Origin: Poecilobothrus nobilitatus
Lineage: Eukaryota > Arthropoda > Insecta > Diptera > Dolichopodidae
Length of the DNA: 64,000 bases
Direction: 5' to 3'
Assembly (NCBI GenBank): GCA_947095535.1
Contig: OX352772.1
Location: 50,735,445 to 50,799,444, forward strand
Shown here: positions 13,429-25,092 of the stretch, one piece after another
Layout of the letters: each line of letters opens with the position of its first letter
How positions within the stretch are numbered: position 1 is the first letter of the stretch
Program-made: the position numbers and the translations under genes
The notes under the pieces: model-generated
Told to the model about the DNA's origin: nothing
Databases searched by the model: none
What the model saw: only the letters and a program-made list of their open reading frames with translations

Positions 13429-14118
13429 GCTATTTCACTAATCATATATAGTAATTATGTTGAAAAAGAACCTCTTTAGAACCTCTTGGCACTACACCTT
13501 TTACAATATTAATGAAATTGTTGATGATATGTCTAGAGATCATTACAATTCCGAAACGTTCATTTATTTATTTGCGCCATAATTTTTTCTAATTCTGTTT
13601 ATAGGAAAAGAAATGCAAAATTTATATAAAATTAAATACCTGGCACCTTTTCAAATTCAAGAATAATTTCACTACAAATTAGATTACAAAATGAGATTTT
13701 CAAATTGAAGCTCTTATAACTTTACATTTTAAATTAAAAAAAAAAAACATTTCATTTTAGTAACAACTTGTTTTTTTTTTATATCTGCACCATATTAATA
13801 TCCAAAAACTTTTTCAAACCAACAGTGTTGCAAGTGCCATTAATATGATTGTTCGTTTTAAAAAATAATGAGGTTGATAAGAAAAAAAGAAATGAACATT
13901 AAAAACTTGAACTTGTTAATTTCAAAATCTGTTTAGTACTTCAAAAAAAAAAAAAAAAATAAATAAAATAAAAAATATTTGCATTTCGTTTTTTTTTTTA
14001 AAAGTCCTTGATCCTTGAATCCTTTTTTAAAAAAAAAAATTTCCACTTTGTTTTAACTACCTAATATTAAATTTAAAAAAAAAAAAAATTTCATTTTTTT
14101 ATTTATATCTTTTTACAG

Positions 14119-14413
14119 CAAGCACATCGAATCCCGATGCAAAACGACTTTATGACGATCTTCTTAGCAATTATAATAAATTAGTTAGACCAGTTGTAAA
14201 TGTTACTGATGCATTAACTGTTAAAATTAAATTAAAATTATCACAATTAATTGATGTGAATTTAAAAAATCAAATAATGACAACAAATTTATGGGTAGAA
14301 CAATCCTGGTATGATTATAAATTAAAATGGGAACCAAAAGAATATGGTGGTGTTGAAATGTTACATGTACCATCAGATCATATATGGAGGCCGGATATTG
14401 TTTTATACAATAA
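14119..14413 (+). CDS. nAChRalpha3: nAChR alpha subunit exon: N-terminal helix, loops D and A
   Basis: Internal exon of 295 nt. It starts after ttttacag with two bases completing a split codon, reads 97 full codons from [10 protein letters not shown] to PDIVLYN, and ends with two bases of the next Asn codon before [18 protein letters not shown] is the N-terminal amphipathic helix just after signal-peptide cleavage. N27-V-T29 is an N-glycosylation sequon. W58 in TNLWVEQ is the loop D tryptophan of the complementary face. WRPDIVLYN (89-97) is loop A with its binding Tyr at 96. Vertebrate nAChR genes generally split this stretch into three exons (about 146, 45 and 110 nt), so here it is one fused exon. 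Codons strongly favour A/T in third position. The upstream exon carrying the start codon was not found. Confidence 0.95.
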
Positions 14414-16417
14414 GTAAGTATGACATTGATAATTTTGTTTTATAAATGATTATGATATGTGTGTGTATTTGTATGTACAGTTAAGGTCATAAAATTAGAA
14501 ATAAAATTTAAAATAAAAAATTATTTAAGATTTTAATCTAACAGAATAACTATTGGTTGCTATATACACAATATTGTTACTTATTTATAGTTTATAAATA
14601 TAAAAAAAAATTTTAAATTTTGAGCTGCCTAAAGAGCGCATATTGCATTATATTTGGTATAGTACAATACAAAGTAATTGCTTAATGAACGATCTATATT
14701 ATCGATTTTGATCTAGATCGATCTACATTTCGATTTATAAGTCGGAACATTTTTTTTAAATAAATAGTACTTAATGAATGCTTATATGATAAATATGAAA
14801 CGTTTTACTATCCCAAGCGTTCAAAAAACTACAGATAATCCATGTAATTATTTTTATTGGTAAAATTTTTAAAAATTTTTCATTGTTCAAAACTTTTCTC
14901 CAAAGTCAATGTTCAAATACACTTTCAAAGTTTTTTTTTAAACCTTCTCCGTTCCAATCAACTTCAGAAATAGAAAATAATTCTTAACATTTTTTAATTT
15001 TATCATCATGAGAATTTTCACCTCTAATTCTAAAAAAAACAAACATCTTAAACATCTTAAGAAAACAGTTCGCCTGGTAGATAAATGAAAAGGAAAACAA
15101 AAACTTCTTATTATAACCTTTTATGAGGGGCCTCGGTGACCTAATGGGTAAGAGCGTATACAATACGCTGTAAACACACCGAGAGAGTGTGGGTTCGAAT
15201 CCCACACACGTCGTAAGAATTATTCCCCCTTACGACATTTACAGCTACGCCTGAACATGAAAGGTTGTGTAAATTCCTGTCCACATTTATATGACAGAGA
15301 AATGCATAAAAAAAAAAAAAAAATACCCTTTTATGGGACAATAATTTCCTATTTACAGTTTTGACTTATTTTCAACATATTTTTCTGCATGTTTTCCTAT
15401 AGTCCGTTTTTACGGTATACTTTTAGATCCTGATCACTTAAGTAAAAAATATCCTTTTCATATGTTTTTATTTATAAGAACAGTAGTGTATGATATATAT
15501 ATAATATCATAATGATAATAATATAATGATTATTGATTGTTATACTGATGTTGATTTTATGAATCATTACAATTATATTGACAATGATAATAATGATGAT
15601 GAAAACACTTTAAAAAATAAAAAAAAATCATCATATTATCTATACGAATTCATGATGATGATGATGTGATCCTTCATTGTCAATTGACATTCAACTGGCT
15701 TTTGTTATTGCCATCTCTTTGAACGTATAACCATTTAAAGAAGCGAATCTGTTTCTTTTTTTTTTTTTCAGCTGCTTCCTAAAAATATAAAAAATTGTTT
15801 TCTCATTGTCATGCATCAGAATATAAAGGACAAAAAATAAAGTGACTGAATGAACTGAAGAATAAAAGAGTGAGAGACGAGAGAAAAATAAAATATGCAG
15901 CAAATATATTTTTTTTTTTTCGTTTCGCTGCTCTTGTTTCTCTTTTTTTTTTTTTTCTATTTGAAAAAAAAAAACAGTATACTTATACACATGCAGAAGA
16001 ACAGTTCACAACTGAACATAGACAGTACATATGTTTAATTTAATATGGTGGCAGCATAACGAAATGCAGTGTAGTGTGAGAAGGATTTACTACTATTGAC
16101 ATTGAAAGTAGACTATGCACATATAATAGTTTTTTTTTTTTTTATTATTATTTTGTTTACTTATAACATTTAATTTTTTTTTTATTATCCTTATTCAAGG
16201 ATTCACTTTATAACTGTAATTATAGAAGACTGTAATTTCCTTTTTTAAGAACTATGTACATACATACAAATACATATGTTTTTATGTAGGATGAATATTT
16301 GTACTGCATATATATAAGAGATATTCATATATTTGTCGTTGTACTTTAGATTTTACCAAATTTAATTTTCAATATTTTAATTTTTTGTTTTTTTTTTTTT
16401 TTTTTTTTTTTTTGCAG
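14414..16417 (+). other. nAChR intron (2.0 kb)
   Basis: Opens GTAAGTATG and closes in a T-run followed by GCAG. Apart from one SINE at about 15.13-15.32 kb and GAT/ATG-rich simple sequence around 15.58-15.67 kb, no gene or RNA is evident. Confidence 0.9.
15126..15322 (+). mobile_element. SINE1, tRNA-derived, copy a (with TSD)
   Basis: The best-preserved member of the family. Its tRNA-like head of about 85 nt carries a box-A-like TGACCTAATGGGTAAG and a perfect box B, GGTTCGAATCC. The body of about 100 nt includes CCTTACGACATTTACAGC and an A-rich tail. Flanks ATAACCTTTTATG (15113-15125) and ATACCCTTTTATG (15323-15335) form a 13-bp target-site duplication with one mismatch. The minus-strand ORFs across it read CGIRTHTLSV and GFEPTLSR, which are translations of the element, not genes. 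Confidence 0.9.
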
Positions 16418-16598
16418 TGCTGATGGTAATTTTGAAGTAACACTTGCAACAAAAGCAACTTTAAATTATACAGGGCGTGTTGATTGGCGTCCTCCAGCTA
16501 TTTATAAAAGTTCATGTGAAATCGATGTTGAATATTTTCCATTTGATGAACAAACTTGTGTTATGAAATTTGGTAGTTGGACTTATGATGGATTTCAG
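16418..16598 (+). CDS. nAChRalpha3: nAChR alpha subunit exon: loop E, Cys-loop, loop B
   Basis: Internal exon of 181 nt. One base completes the Asn codon begun in the previous exon, then 60 codons run from [10 protein letters not shown] to TYDGFQ, ending in phase 0 before GTAAAA. Cys33 and Cys47 enclose exactly 13 residues ([13 protein letters not shown]), the signature disulfide of the Cys-loop family that couples agonist binding to gating. FGSWTYDG (51-58) is loop B; W54 is the cation-pi tryptophan that binds acetylcholine. Tyr56 corresponds to the position changed (Y151S) in imidacloprid-resistant planthopper subunits and is the sensitive Tyr here. N16-Y-T18 is a glycosylation sequon. The acceptor is preceded by an uninterrupted run of about 26 T. 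Confidence 0.96.
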
Positions 16599-18949
16599 GT
16601 AAAATATGATTTTAAAAATAGTATTAAATGATAATATGATAACGATGATATTTTGTAATATTATTAGAATTATTTGTATAACATTTTGTTTTTATTATTA
16701 TTTCTGTTCAATTTATGGAAATTTACATAAAAAATATTATTAGGATATTATTAAAATATATTGAATTAGTTTATTCAATCAATATATTCAATTGAAGATG
16801 AAAATGATAATCTTTTATTTTTATTTGATAAATTTTCTTTTTAAAAATTGAATTGAAATATAAATTTTTAGATTAAACGATTTCAAATATTATTTTTCGT
16901 GTTTTGAATGATAAGTGATTATAGATAAATATATTTTTTCATTGAATATATATTTTTTATATAATAAATATTAATTTTTAGTAGATACTTTGAAAATATC
17001 TTAAAATTAAGTACCTTGAATAATTTTAATGCAAGAAAAAAAAAAAATTGTTTAGCTTAAAATAAAATTTGAACATGGTGTTGTAGATTTGTAGAAGATA
17101 CAAATACGAACATTTAACACTTGAAGTTACAAAATTAAAATAAAATATTGTTGCAATGCATTTATAAAAAGTATATAACCGGTATGAATCTGATCAAAAT
17201 TAAAATAAATCTAGAACTTCTATATTCATAATAAATGTAGAACTCTCCTAAAGAATTTTTTATTGAAATATTTGTAAGTTTGTTGAGCGTTGATATTAAA
17301 TGCTTGTATTTCACTGAATGTCAAACTGTGTTTCATTTACCTCGATTTCAATTTGCCTATATGACATTTTCTTCAACAAATTCCAAAGAATAAAAATCTA
17401 TTCTCGTAATATAAACATTTTTTTAATTATAGTTGTAAAAAAAAGTATAAATAAAAATTATTCAGAAAAAAAGGTGTAACCAAGTTGAAATCTCTTCTAA
17501 TTTTGGAATACATATAATAAAATAAGATATCTTGGATAAAGGATATAATTCTAATTTTGTATCGAACTCTAAAATCCTTTCTAATATTATTCTTCTTTCG
17601 ATATATGTCTATAAAAAAAAAAGAACATCTTAAAATAATAGGAGTTGCGACCTCCAAGCTTTTGCTAAACAAATAATTGAAATTCTGATTTTTTAACCCA
17701 ACTCTAACAACCCTTCTATTTATTATTTTACATACTTATTTTAACAACAAAACGTTTAAAATAATAGGGGATACCGTTCAAATCAAATCCGTGTTAAACA
17801 AAATACTAAAATCCTGATTTTGCATTCAAGTATGAAATTCCACCTAAAATTCAAAATCTCGCATATACATATACATATCTACATATTGCCGAATAAGATG
17901 CGCCGATTTTCTATCCAACTTTAAAATTTCACTCATTTTTTTACATACATTTAACGAAAAGAACTGATTTAAATCCAGCCAAATAAAATACAGTCAAATG
18001 AAATTCAGTCGAATGATAACCCAGGTGACTTACAAAATTACAGTCAAATGTCACTGAGCAATCACTAAAGGAAAATGAAATACAGCCCTATGATAGGCTC
18101 CCGTGTGTTGATGTCAGTGCTATCTTAAATAGAGAAATAAGATCATTTATGTAATAACATAGATTTAGATTTAAAAAGTTTTTTTATTAATAATATGAAT
18201 ATTACAAATAAAATATATGGCCCTTTTGTAATAACATGAGTTAATTTAACAAATACCATAAGTTTATTCAGAAATTTTCTGAATTAGAAAGCTGATTTAG
18301 AAAATTACAACCATCATTCTATTTCTCTTTAAGTGTCTGCTTAGAACTAATCTATCAAAATTAACCTCATTTGTTTGTTGCTTGCATATTTAGAATAAAG
18401 TATACCTTACAATCTCATGCGTGTGTTCAAAATTTGATGACTTATCTGTATAAAACAAAAACAAAATTGAAGAAGAATATAATATACTAGATAAATCCGA
18501 TGAAGCATACGCCAGTCTGGTAATCTAGAAATCTGGTATCTTAGAAATCTAGAAATAATATTGGTTTTTTGTCACTTAGCTTTTTAATGCAATAAAAAGA
18601 AATATCTTTCTGTTCTAATATAGTTTTCATTTAACTTAAATACGTTTTTTGAGAATTATGTTCCCTTCATCAATAAGAATACTTAAATTTTTACAATAAG
18701 AATAAGAATAAATTTAAATAAACGTAAAAACGTAGATAACAACACTAAGAAAACTAAAGAAAAATTTTGTAGTGGCAGTTCTTAAGACATAATCTTTTTT
18801 TCATAAAAGTGTCCAAATTCGTATAAAATTCACTATTTTTTAAGTGAAATGTCAAAATTGAATACTGTTGTATGCGGGAATTTTCAAAACTAATTATTTT
18901 TCATATCGAAATGTGAAAATTTAATTTTTTTTAATGAAATTTGTATATA

Positions 18950-19260
18950 TATGTGTGGGCATACTGTAAGTACTAAAAGTTGTATCCAAAAACATAGTAT
19001 TCCTCTTTTCCGGAATAATTTTATCCATATATGTATGTTTATGCGAGACTTTAAAATTTTGGGAATTTTGATTTGCCGGATTTTGATTTTTCGGGATTTC
19101 GTAAGTTGGGATTTTGATTTTTTGGTTTACGTACTCTATAAATTAGACAAATAATACATTAATGCAGAAATCGTACTTGTCACACTATCTACAATATCTT
19201 TCGTACTTGTCGCACTATCTACACTATCTACAATCACTAATCTACAATATCTTTCTATGA
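18950..19260. repeat. Short degenerate tandem repeats
   Basis: At 19060-19130 a GGATTTTGATTTTT-like unit recurs about three times. At 19165-19257 a block with CGTACTTGTC(A/G)CACTATC and CTACAATATCTTTC is repeated. The 67-aa plus ORF overlapping the start has no recognisable domain and is considered spurious. Confidence 0.55.
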
Positions 19261-22200
19261 CTTACAATTACCTCATTTTAAACAACAGATAATATATTTA
19301 ATTTTATTATTATTCAGATTTAATTCAATTAATATATCATTTTAATTTTTTGCTTTCAATATTAATTATCTTTAAGATTCTAATTGACTAAAAATATTTC
19401 TATTTTAAAAACAAACAAAAAAAAACAATTCTTTGTGTACGATAAGAAAAAGAAAGACAATATGAAGAGAATTTAAAATTTAATTAACAAATTGACTTTA
19501 ATTTACTTTTATTTTTTTTTTTTTTAATAATTTTAATTATTTTAATTGAATTTCCAATAAACTATATATGTATATAGTATTTAAAAGAAGGAAAAAGAGC
19601 AAAAAATGTGATTGACAAGTAAATTATTATCAGACATTTTTTTTTATTTTTCACGTTATAAATTTTAAATTTTAATCTGACATTGAATATATTGCTGTCA
19701 CTTTTTCTTTCCACTTTCCATGAACTTCTTGATATTTATCATTATCTTAATTGCAGTAATACTTACTCTCAATTTAGAATAGTTGTTTTATATGAGCGTA
19801 AAAGTATCAATCCAAATGAATATAAATTTTTTTGATGAATTTCATAGGATAACTATGTGTTTGCTTTAGGTATTAAGAGGTAACCCTCTTTCTGACTGAT
19901 ATAATGTTTAGGAAAAAATAAAATCGGATAGTTTAGCAAAAATTGATATTTAAGAGAAAATAACTTTTAAAGGAAAAATATGACAGCAATCAATTTTATG
20001 TCTAAATGTTAAAAAGTATAAAATTAAGTATAAAGTAAAAAATAAAAGATTTAACAGTCAACAAATTTTTAAAATACTTTGAAATTTCGTCAAAATTTAA
20101 AATAATTTACACTATGTTGTAATAATTGTAATAATTTACACTATGTTGATTTTAATAAAATAATTATATTGTTAATCTTTTTTATCAACTAAATTATTCT
20201 AATTAAATCATTCTGTCAAACACATCCTTATCAAAAAATTTAAAAAAAGATACTTTAAGAATAGGACATAATTATTTTTTAAATTTAAAAAAAATGGCTG
20301 GTTGGTTGGTCGGTTAATGGAAAAAATCACACTAATTGCATATCCCCTAAAAGCATTACCATCGACGTGTATCAGATACTTTCCCCTTCAATCAGAAAAA
20401 ATCAAACATACAAAAAAGACTTTGCAAGGTATTTGTAAGAACTTTGAATAAAATAACTCTTGTTGGTTAAAAAAAAGTTTGTTAAGAAATCTCGCATTTC
20501 TTGTTAAAATTTTCTATTTTAAAATCGGGTTTTTCAATTGTGTTAGCAGGAATTTTGGTTAGCAATGCCACTATTTTAACAGGATTTTACGTTTTTCTCC
20601 ATATATGCACATATGTAAAAACTTGAATCTGAATAAGAAATGCAGAGGGGAAAAAAAATACCACAAAGAACGAAAAAAGTTTACCAAATTTTAAAACTTA
20701 AAGAATTTGAAATTCGAAATTTTTTACGACTTCAAAGGATTTGTTTTCGTATTTTTTTATACGCTAACGATAATATATACCTTTTTTTAATAGACTTATT
20801 AGGAACAAATTCCTTTATACTAATGTAGGTATAGAGAAATGTGAGCGAAGATGTGTTCCTAGAGTATTAGATATTTGTGTTCCTAGTTAGAGAATTAATT
20901 AGATAGGAGGTTAAATTTAAAGCCAACCTGGAAAGGTTATTCTTTTTGAATTGCTGTCACTTGTACAATGGAAATTTCCCAGGATTATTCAAATATTTCC
21001 ATCTCACCACATTTCCTCTGTAAGTCTAACAAAAATAAAAACTTATCTATATTTGATTTTAACTTTCTGGAACATCAGAACAGTAACCATAGATCGAATT
21101 AAGGGAAATTTGTAGTCCCAATTCAAATCTTTTTTAAAAACCAAATTCTAAACCATATGACACAATATCATTAAAGTTGAACATCATAAAAAAATAGTCT
21201 AATAACCTACCTGATTATATATACATATTTATATATATATATATATTTAAGGATACTTCTTGACAAAAGAATATTATAGACAAACATTTTATTACCATAT
21301 TTTTCTCACTAAACAAAATAAAACCACTGGAAATAATTAATGAAGTAAAAAATATTTCTTATTTTCTCTTTATTAACATTTTCTGTTTTTTTTGAAATTG
21401 ACTTTTATCCGTGGCTAAATAGAAAAACAACCAGCTGTTTCATAAAAAGGAAAGCAATGTACTATGTATTATTGTTATCTAACTTTTTCATTCCATTTCT
21501 CATCATTTCTTTCTTCATTTAAACTTTATGTTGGTTAATGGTTAAACTTTTTCCATAATATTTTATTTTTTTCAGTCTTTTCTCATAGTCAAGACACAAT
21601 AATAGAAAAACAACCAGAAAAAAAAAGGGAAAAATTTATTTGAAAAGAATTACTCAGACATTTTGAAAAATTAAAAAATCAACTTTAACAATTAATTTCA
21701 ATTTTTCAATGTATTGATTTTTTTTTTTTTTCTATGCCTTAAAGTTATAAAAAAAAAACAAAAAATAAAAACTTTACTATAAAAGCAACCACCTAAAATT
21801 TAAATTAAACCTCAAATTAAATTTTAATTTATTAAAAAAAAATCTTTAAATTCAAATATATATACAATAGAAAAAATAATGTGTAGGTGGTTTATTCGTC
21901 TTAAAATTAATTTTGAATTTTTAAATAATCTTAAATTATTTCCTATATCATAGTCTTTTTAAAGAAAAATATCCTTTTTCGTTTTTTTTTTTTTGATTTT
22001 TTAAAAAATTTTCCATTCTGTCATATTCAGTCATATTATAGAAAAAAATTTTAAGAAAATTCAATAAATTTTCCTCAATTCAATTTTATTCAATTGAAAT
22101 AAACTGATTGAATTTATTGAGGCATTCTATCGAAACGACCACACTTAGGTGCTAGATTTCAAAAAACAAAAAAAATTATAGTAGATTAAATTGAAATATT

Positions 22201-22814
22201 CCATCAAAAATGTACGGATTTTTTCCATCTAGACACAATTTAAAATTAATCTAGTACAACTTATATATCCTTTAAAATACCCATAATATTGACATTAGAA
22301 TTGTTACTGTGACTTAACAACTTGAAGTAATCTACGTCTATTCTTTAGATTCACACTAATTTTTTTAACTTTAAACTATGATTTGATGATTTATGATTTG
22401 ATTAATGGAATATTCTACACTTTCTAAAACAATGAGTTCTCATTTTCCATTAAAGTAATCTTTATCGTAATTTTGTAATTGAAAAAAAAAAATGTTTCCT
22501 CTTGCCATCACCTGCATGTTTATTTGAACTTTTGAATCTCGATAAATCTTACCTTAACTAATATTGAGTATATGTTTGGGTGATTTAATATAAGGCAGCT
22601 GCCTAAAAGGCATTAGGCTAAAAAAATCTAATGATAAATTTCACAATTTGCTTTTAAAAACGTGTAACACGTTTTGATTTATATATTTAAGTATGTAGCG
22701 ACTGTAGAGTATATCTTCTCTGTTTCTTAAATCTAACCGTACTAAGGTTTTGTAAAAAGGAGACTTGATATTAAATTTGAAACCTTCTTCTCTTTTAATT
22801 CATCAATTTTTCTT

Positions 22815-23110
22815 GTGGGGATTGTTTTTATACCGGTACTAACATAGTTTAAAGAAACAATATAATTGATATTACTTTTTTGACACCTTAACGACGGGGA
22901 CGAGATAAACATGAGAAAAAATGTATTTTCTCATATTCAGGATCGAATTCTGAGTGGATTGAGATGAGTGCATCCGTTCGTCCATTTAGACGATAACTCA
23001 AAATAATGAAGCTAGGATTCTGAAATTTTTACCATTTCATTTTTATATAAATGCCAGTTTTGTTATTGAACTTGAGCAACTTCCACAAACAGGTTCGAGA
23101 AGCTGTTTAT
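22815..23110 (-). mobile_element. DINE-1-like fragment, minus orientation
   Basis: Read on the minus strand: a GAGTTATCGTCTAAATGGACG segment region, then a CTGAATATGAG stretch, TTATCTCGTCCCCG, and an end near TACCGGTATAAA. The order of blocks matches the plus-oriented pieces at 9.96-10.18 and 29.4-29.63 kb. Boundaries are approximate. Confidence 0.5.
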
Positions 23111-24736
23111 TACAACTGAGAATACAACTTCTTTTATTTTTAAATAAATACATCTGTTTCTAATTAAGCTGTCTGAAAAAACCAGAATAAGTTAAGTTAT
23201 ATAACAACAACAACTTTTACAAAAATTCTTTAGCCTACTACAACGGGGTCGGGTAGCTGTCATTGAACGCCGAAATTATCCTAAATATATCTAAGTGTAC
23301 TTAATTAAGTTAGGTATTTTAAATTTTCTAAAAGATAATTCAATTTTAAGGAAAGAGCATATTACATTATGTTGGTCTTTTAAAGTTGACATAGTTAAAA
23401 ATTCACTTCTCCTCGTTTATATTCTCTTTTAGTTGTAGAAAATCTATATATTATGTATAGTATGAAATATTTTTACTTTTCTCTTACATAACCTAATTAA
23501 AATACATATAAACTTTATGTTATACATTGTTATATATAGCATTTATGTAATCTATGATATGTATTATATCCAATGTATTTGTATTATTTCTAGTTTTTCT
23601 ATAATAAAATTCCATATAAAAAAAAAATATTTACAATTCTTTATTGATACAAAAATATTTATTTAACCAAAATTTTTTTGTTAAATTAATTAATTATCAT
23701 TTTTCGTATTGAGACATTTTATTTTCGCGTCTTATGTCCTATGACATACAGCAAATAAGAAACATTTCAAATCTGACAGATGAGTGTAAACTATTTATTA
23801 GAAATTTCTTATTTGAATCACGTAAACAACCTTGCTTTATACAATTTACCATTTATTTTGTTGTAGTCATATACAAATAGTAGATAACAAAATAATTTTC
23901 TAATATATATATATTAAGATTTAATTGTTATCTTCTTAAAATTTTAAGAACGAAGATAAAGAAAGCTCTCTTCACATGTATAATATTTATCCCTACATGT
24001 ATATTTGTGTGATTCTGTACAAAATTCATTTAAAAGAGAATAATTTAAAATGTTTTTAATTTTTCTCGTACTTTACTTAAATATCCTTTGCTATTTGTTT
24101 AAATTTTGACGGCACTATACTAAACATGAACATAAAAGCAATTCTTTATTAAAGATGTTTTTTTTTCATTACCTTGCAGCCTACGTTAAATAAAACCAAA
24201 AGAAAAAAGAGTCATGACATTGCAGACAAACAGGAACACTGAATTCTTAAAGTTAAAAAACAAAAACTACTGAAAGCTAAAAATTAATTTTACATAATAA
24301 ATGATGTGTAGAGAAGATTGTTTTCCGTTGTGATACAAGAAACTAATTATCATAGGATTTCTATAGTTCTTGTTTTTAAAGGTAAAAATTTCGTGAAGCA
24401 TTTTTTGCTAACTTCAACTTAGCTAAAAAAAAATTAATATTTCACCGGTTAACAATATGAAAACCTTTTAATTCATTGATACTGGTAGGTAGGAAGATAA
24501 GTAAGTAGGTAGGTAGAGACTGAAAATGTACATTTATGCTGGTTTAGGTCAATTGTGATACGCTAAATTAGTATTTCTTCTAATTAAATCATTCCACATC
24601 GCTGTAAATTGATTAAATCCACCTCCGGCAGTTTGAAAAAATTATTAATAGAGTTATTAAATTTCTTCTAGCATATATATAATGATAACTATACATTTGA
24701 TATTAAATCGACGTCTTTATGTTTTACCACAATAAT

Positions 24737-24760
24737 CAAATCATATCATATCATATCATA
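24737..24760. repeat. (ATATC)n microsatellite
   Basis: About four and a half tandem copies of a five-base ATATC-type unit. A GGTA-rich tract (GGTAGGTAGGAAG and AAGTAGGTAGGTAG) lies nearby at about 24485-24516. Confidence 0.85.
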
Positions 24761-24951
24761 TTATTAATGTCTATTAATAATATGATCAAAGTTAATGTTT
24801 ATAATGCATATTATGCAAATTAAACTAATAAAAAATTACCTACTTCTTAGATACCCTGTCATTTTTAAATCTCACATATATCATCACATAATATCATCAA
24901 ATCTCACGTTTGATCACCTTCATTTGAAGTCATAAAAGATAACTTTACTAG

Positions 24952-25092
24952 AGACAAAAAATTGGAATAGAAAATGACGGTACATGCAAATTCTGTCAAG
25001 ACAAGGAAGAAATTCCTGGTCACATTCTCAAAAACTGCGGAGCTTTACTCCGAGCAAGATATATGTGTACACATGTGTACCTAGGAGTATAA
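24952..25092 (+). pseudogene. LINE ORF2 C-terminal zinc-knuckle remnant
   Basis: An in-frame stretch of 46 codons between two stops reads RQKIGIENDGTCKFCQDKEE, then IPGHILKNCGALLRARYMC. The pattern C-x2-C-x7-H-x4-C followed by AL.RARY is the CCHC motif found at the C-terminus of many non-LTR retrotransposon reverse transcriptases (R1, Loa, jockey and I-like elements). The frame ends at TAA (25090-25092) shortly after HVYLGV, and no reverse-transcriptase core was recognised upstream. The following 150 nt may be its 3' region. It is a dead fragment inside the intron, in the same sense as the receptor gene. Confidence 0.7.

Larger units (their letters stand above)
1..14118. other. Upstream non-coding region (5' intron or 5' flank)
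   Basis: AT-rich sequence before the first recognised exon. Since that exon opens with an acceptor site and a split codon, at least the part nearest 14118 is intron. No convincing signal-peptide exon, promoter or RNA gene was recognised. It contains homopolymer A and T runs, (TA)n tracts, the hairpin near 5.66 kb, the repeats at 6.3-6.9 and 9.6-10.2 kb and the inverted repeats at 12.9-13.4 kb. Short ORFs in it have biased low-complexity composition (Phe, Ile, Lys, Tyr) and no recognisable domain. The 4.8-5.1 kb stretch is slightly less AT-rich and may be another decayed repeat. Confidence 0.7.

Noticed and set aside
1..14000. Search for the signal-peptide exon of the receptor
   Set aside because: No short Met-led hydrophobic frame ending in a compatible donor (one base of a split codon, then GT) could be distinguished from chance in this AT-rich sequence.
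14984..15341. Minus ORFs with GFEPTLSR and CGIRTHTLSV
   Set aside because: Antisense translation of the SINE1 tRNA-like head; the same peptide pattern recurs at the other SINE copies.
17950..18110. Recurrent ACAGTCAAATG phrases
   Set aside because: Only two or three loose occurrences; not enough for a defined repeat.
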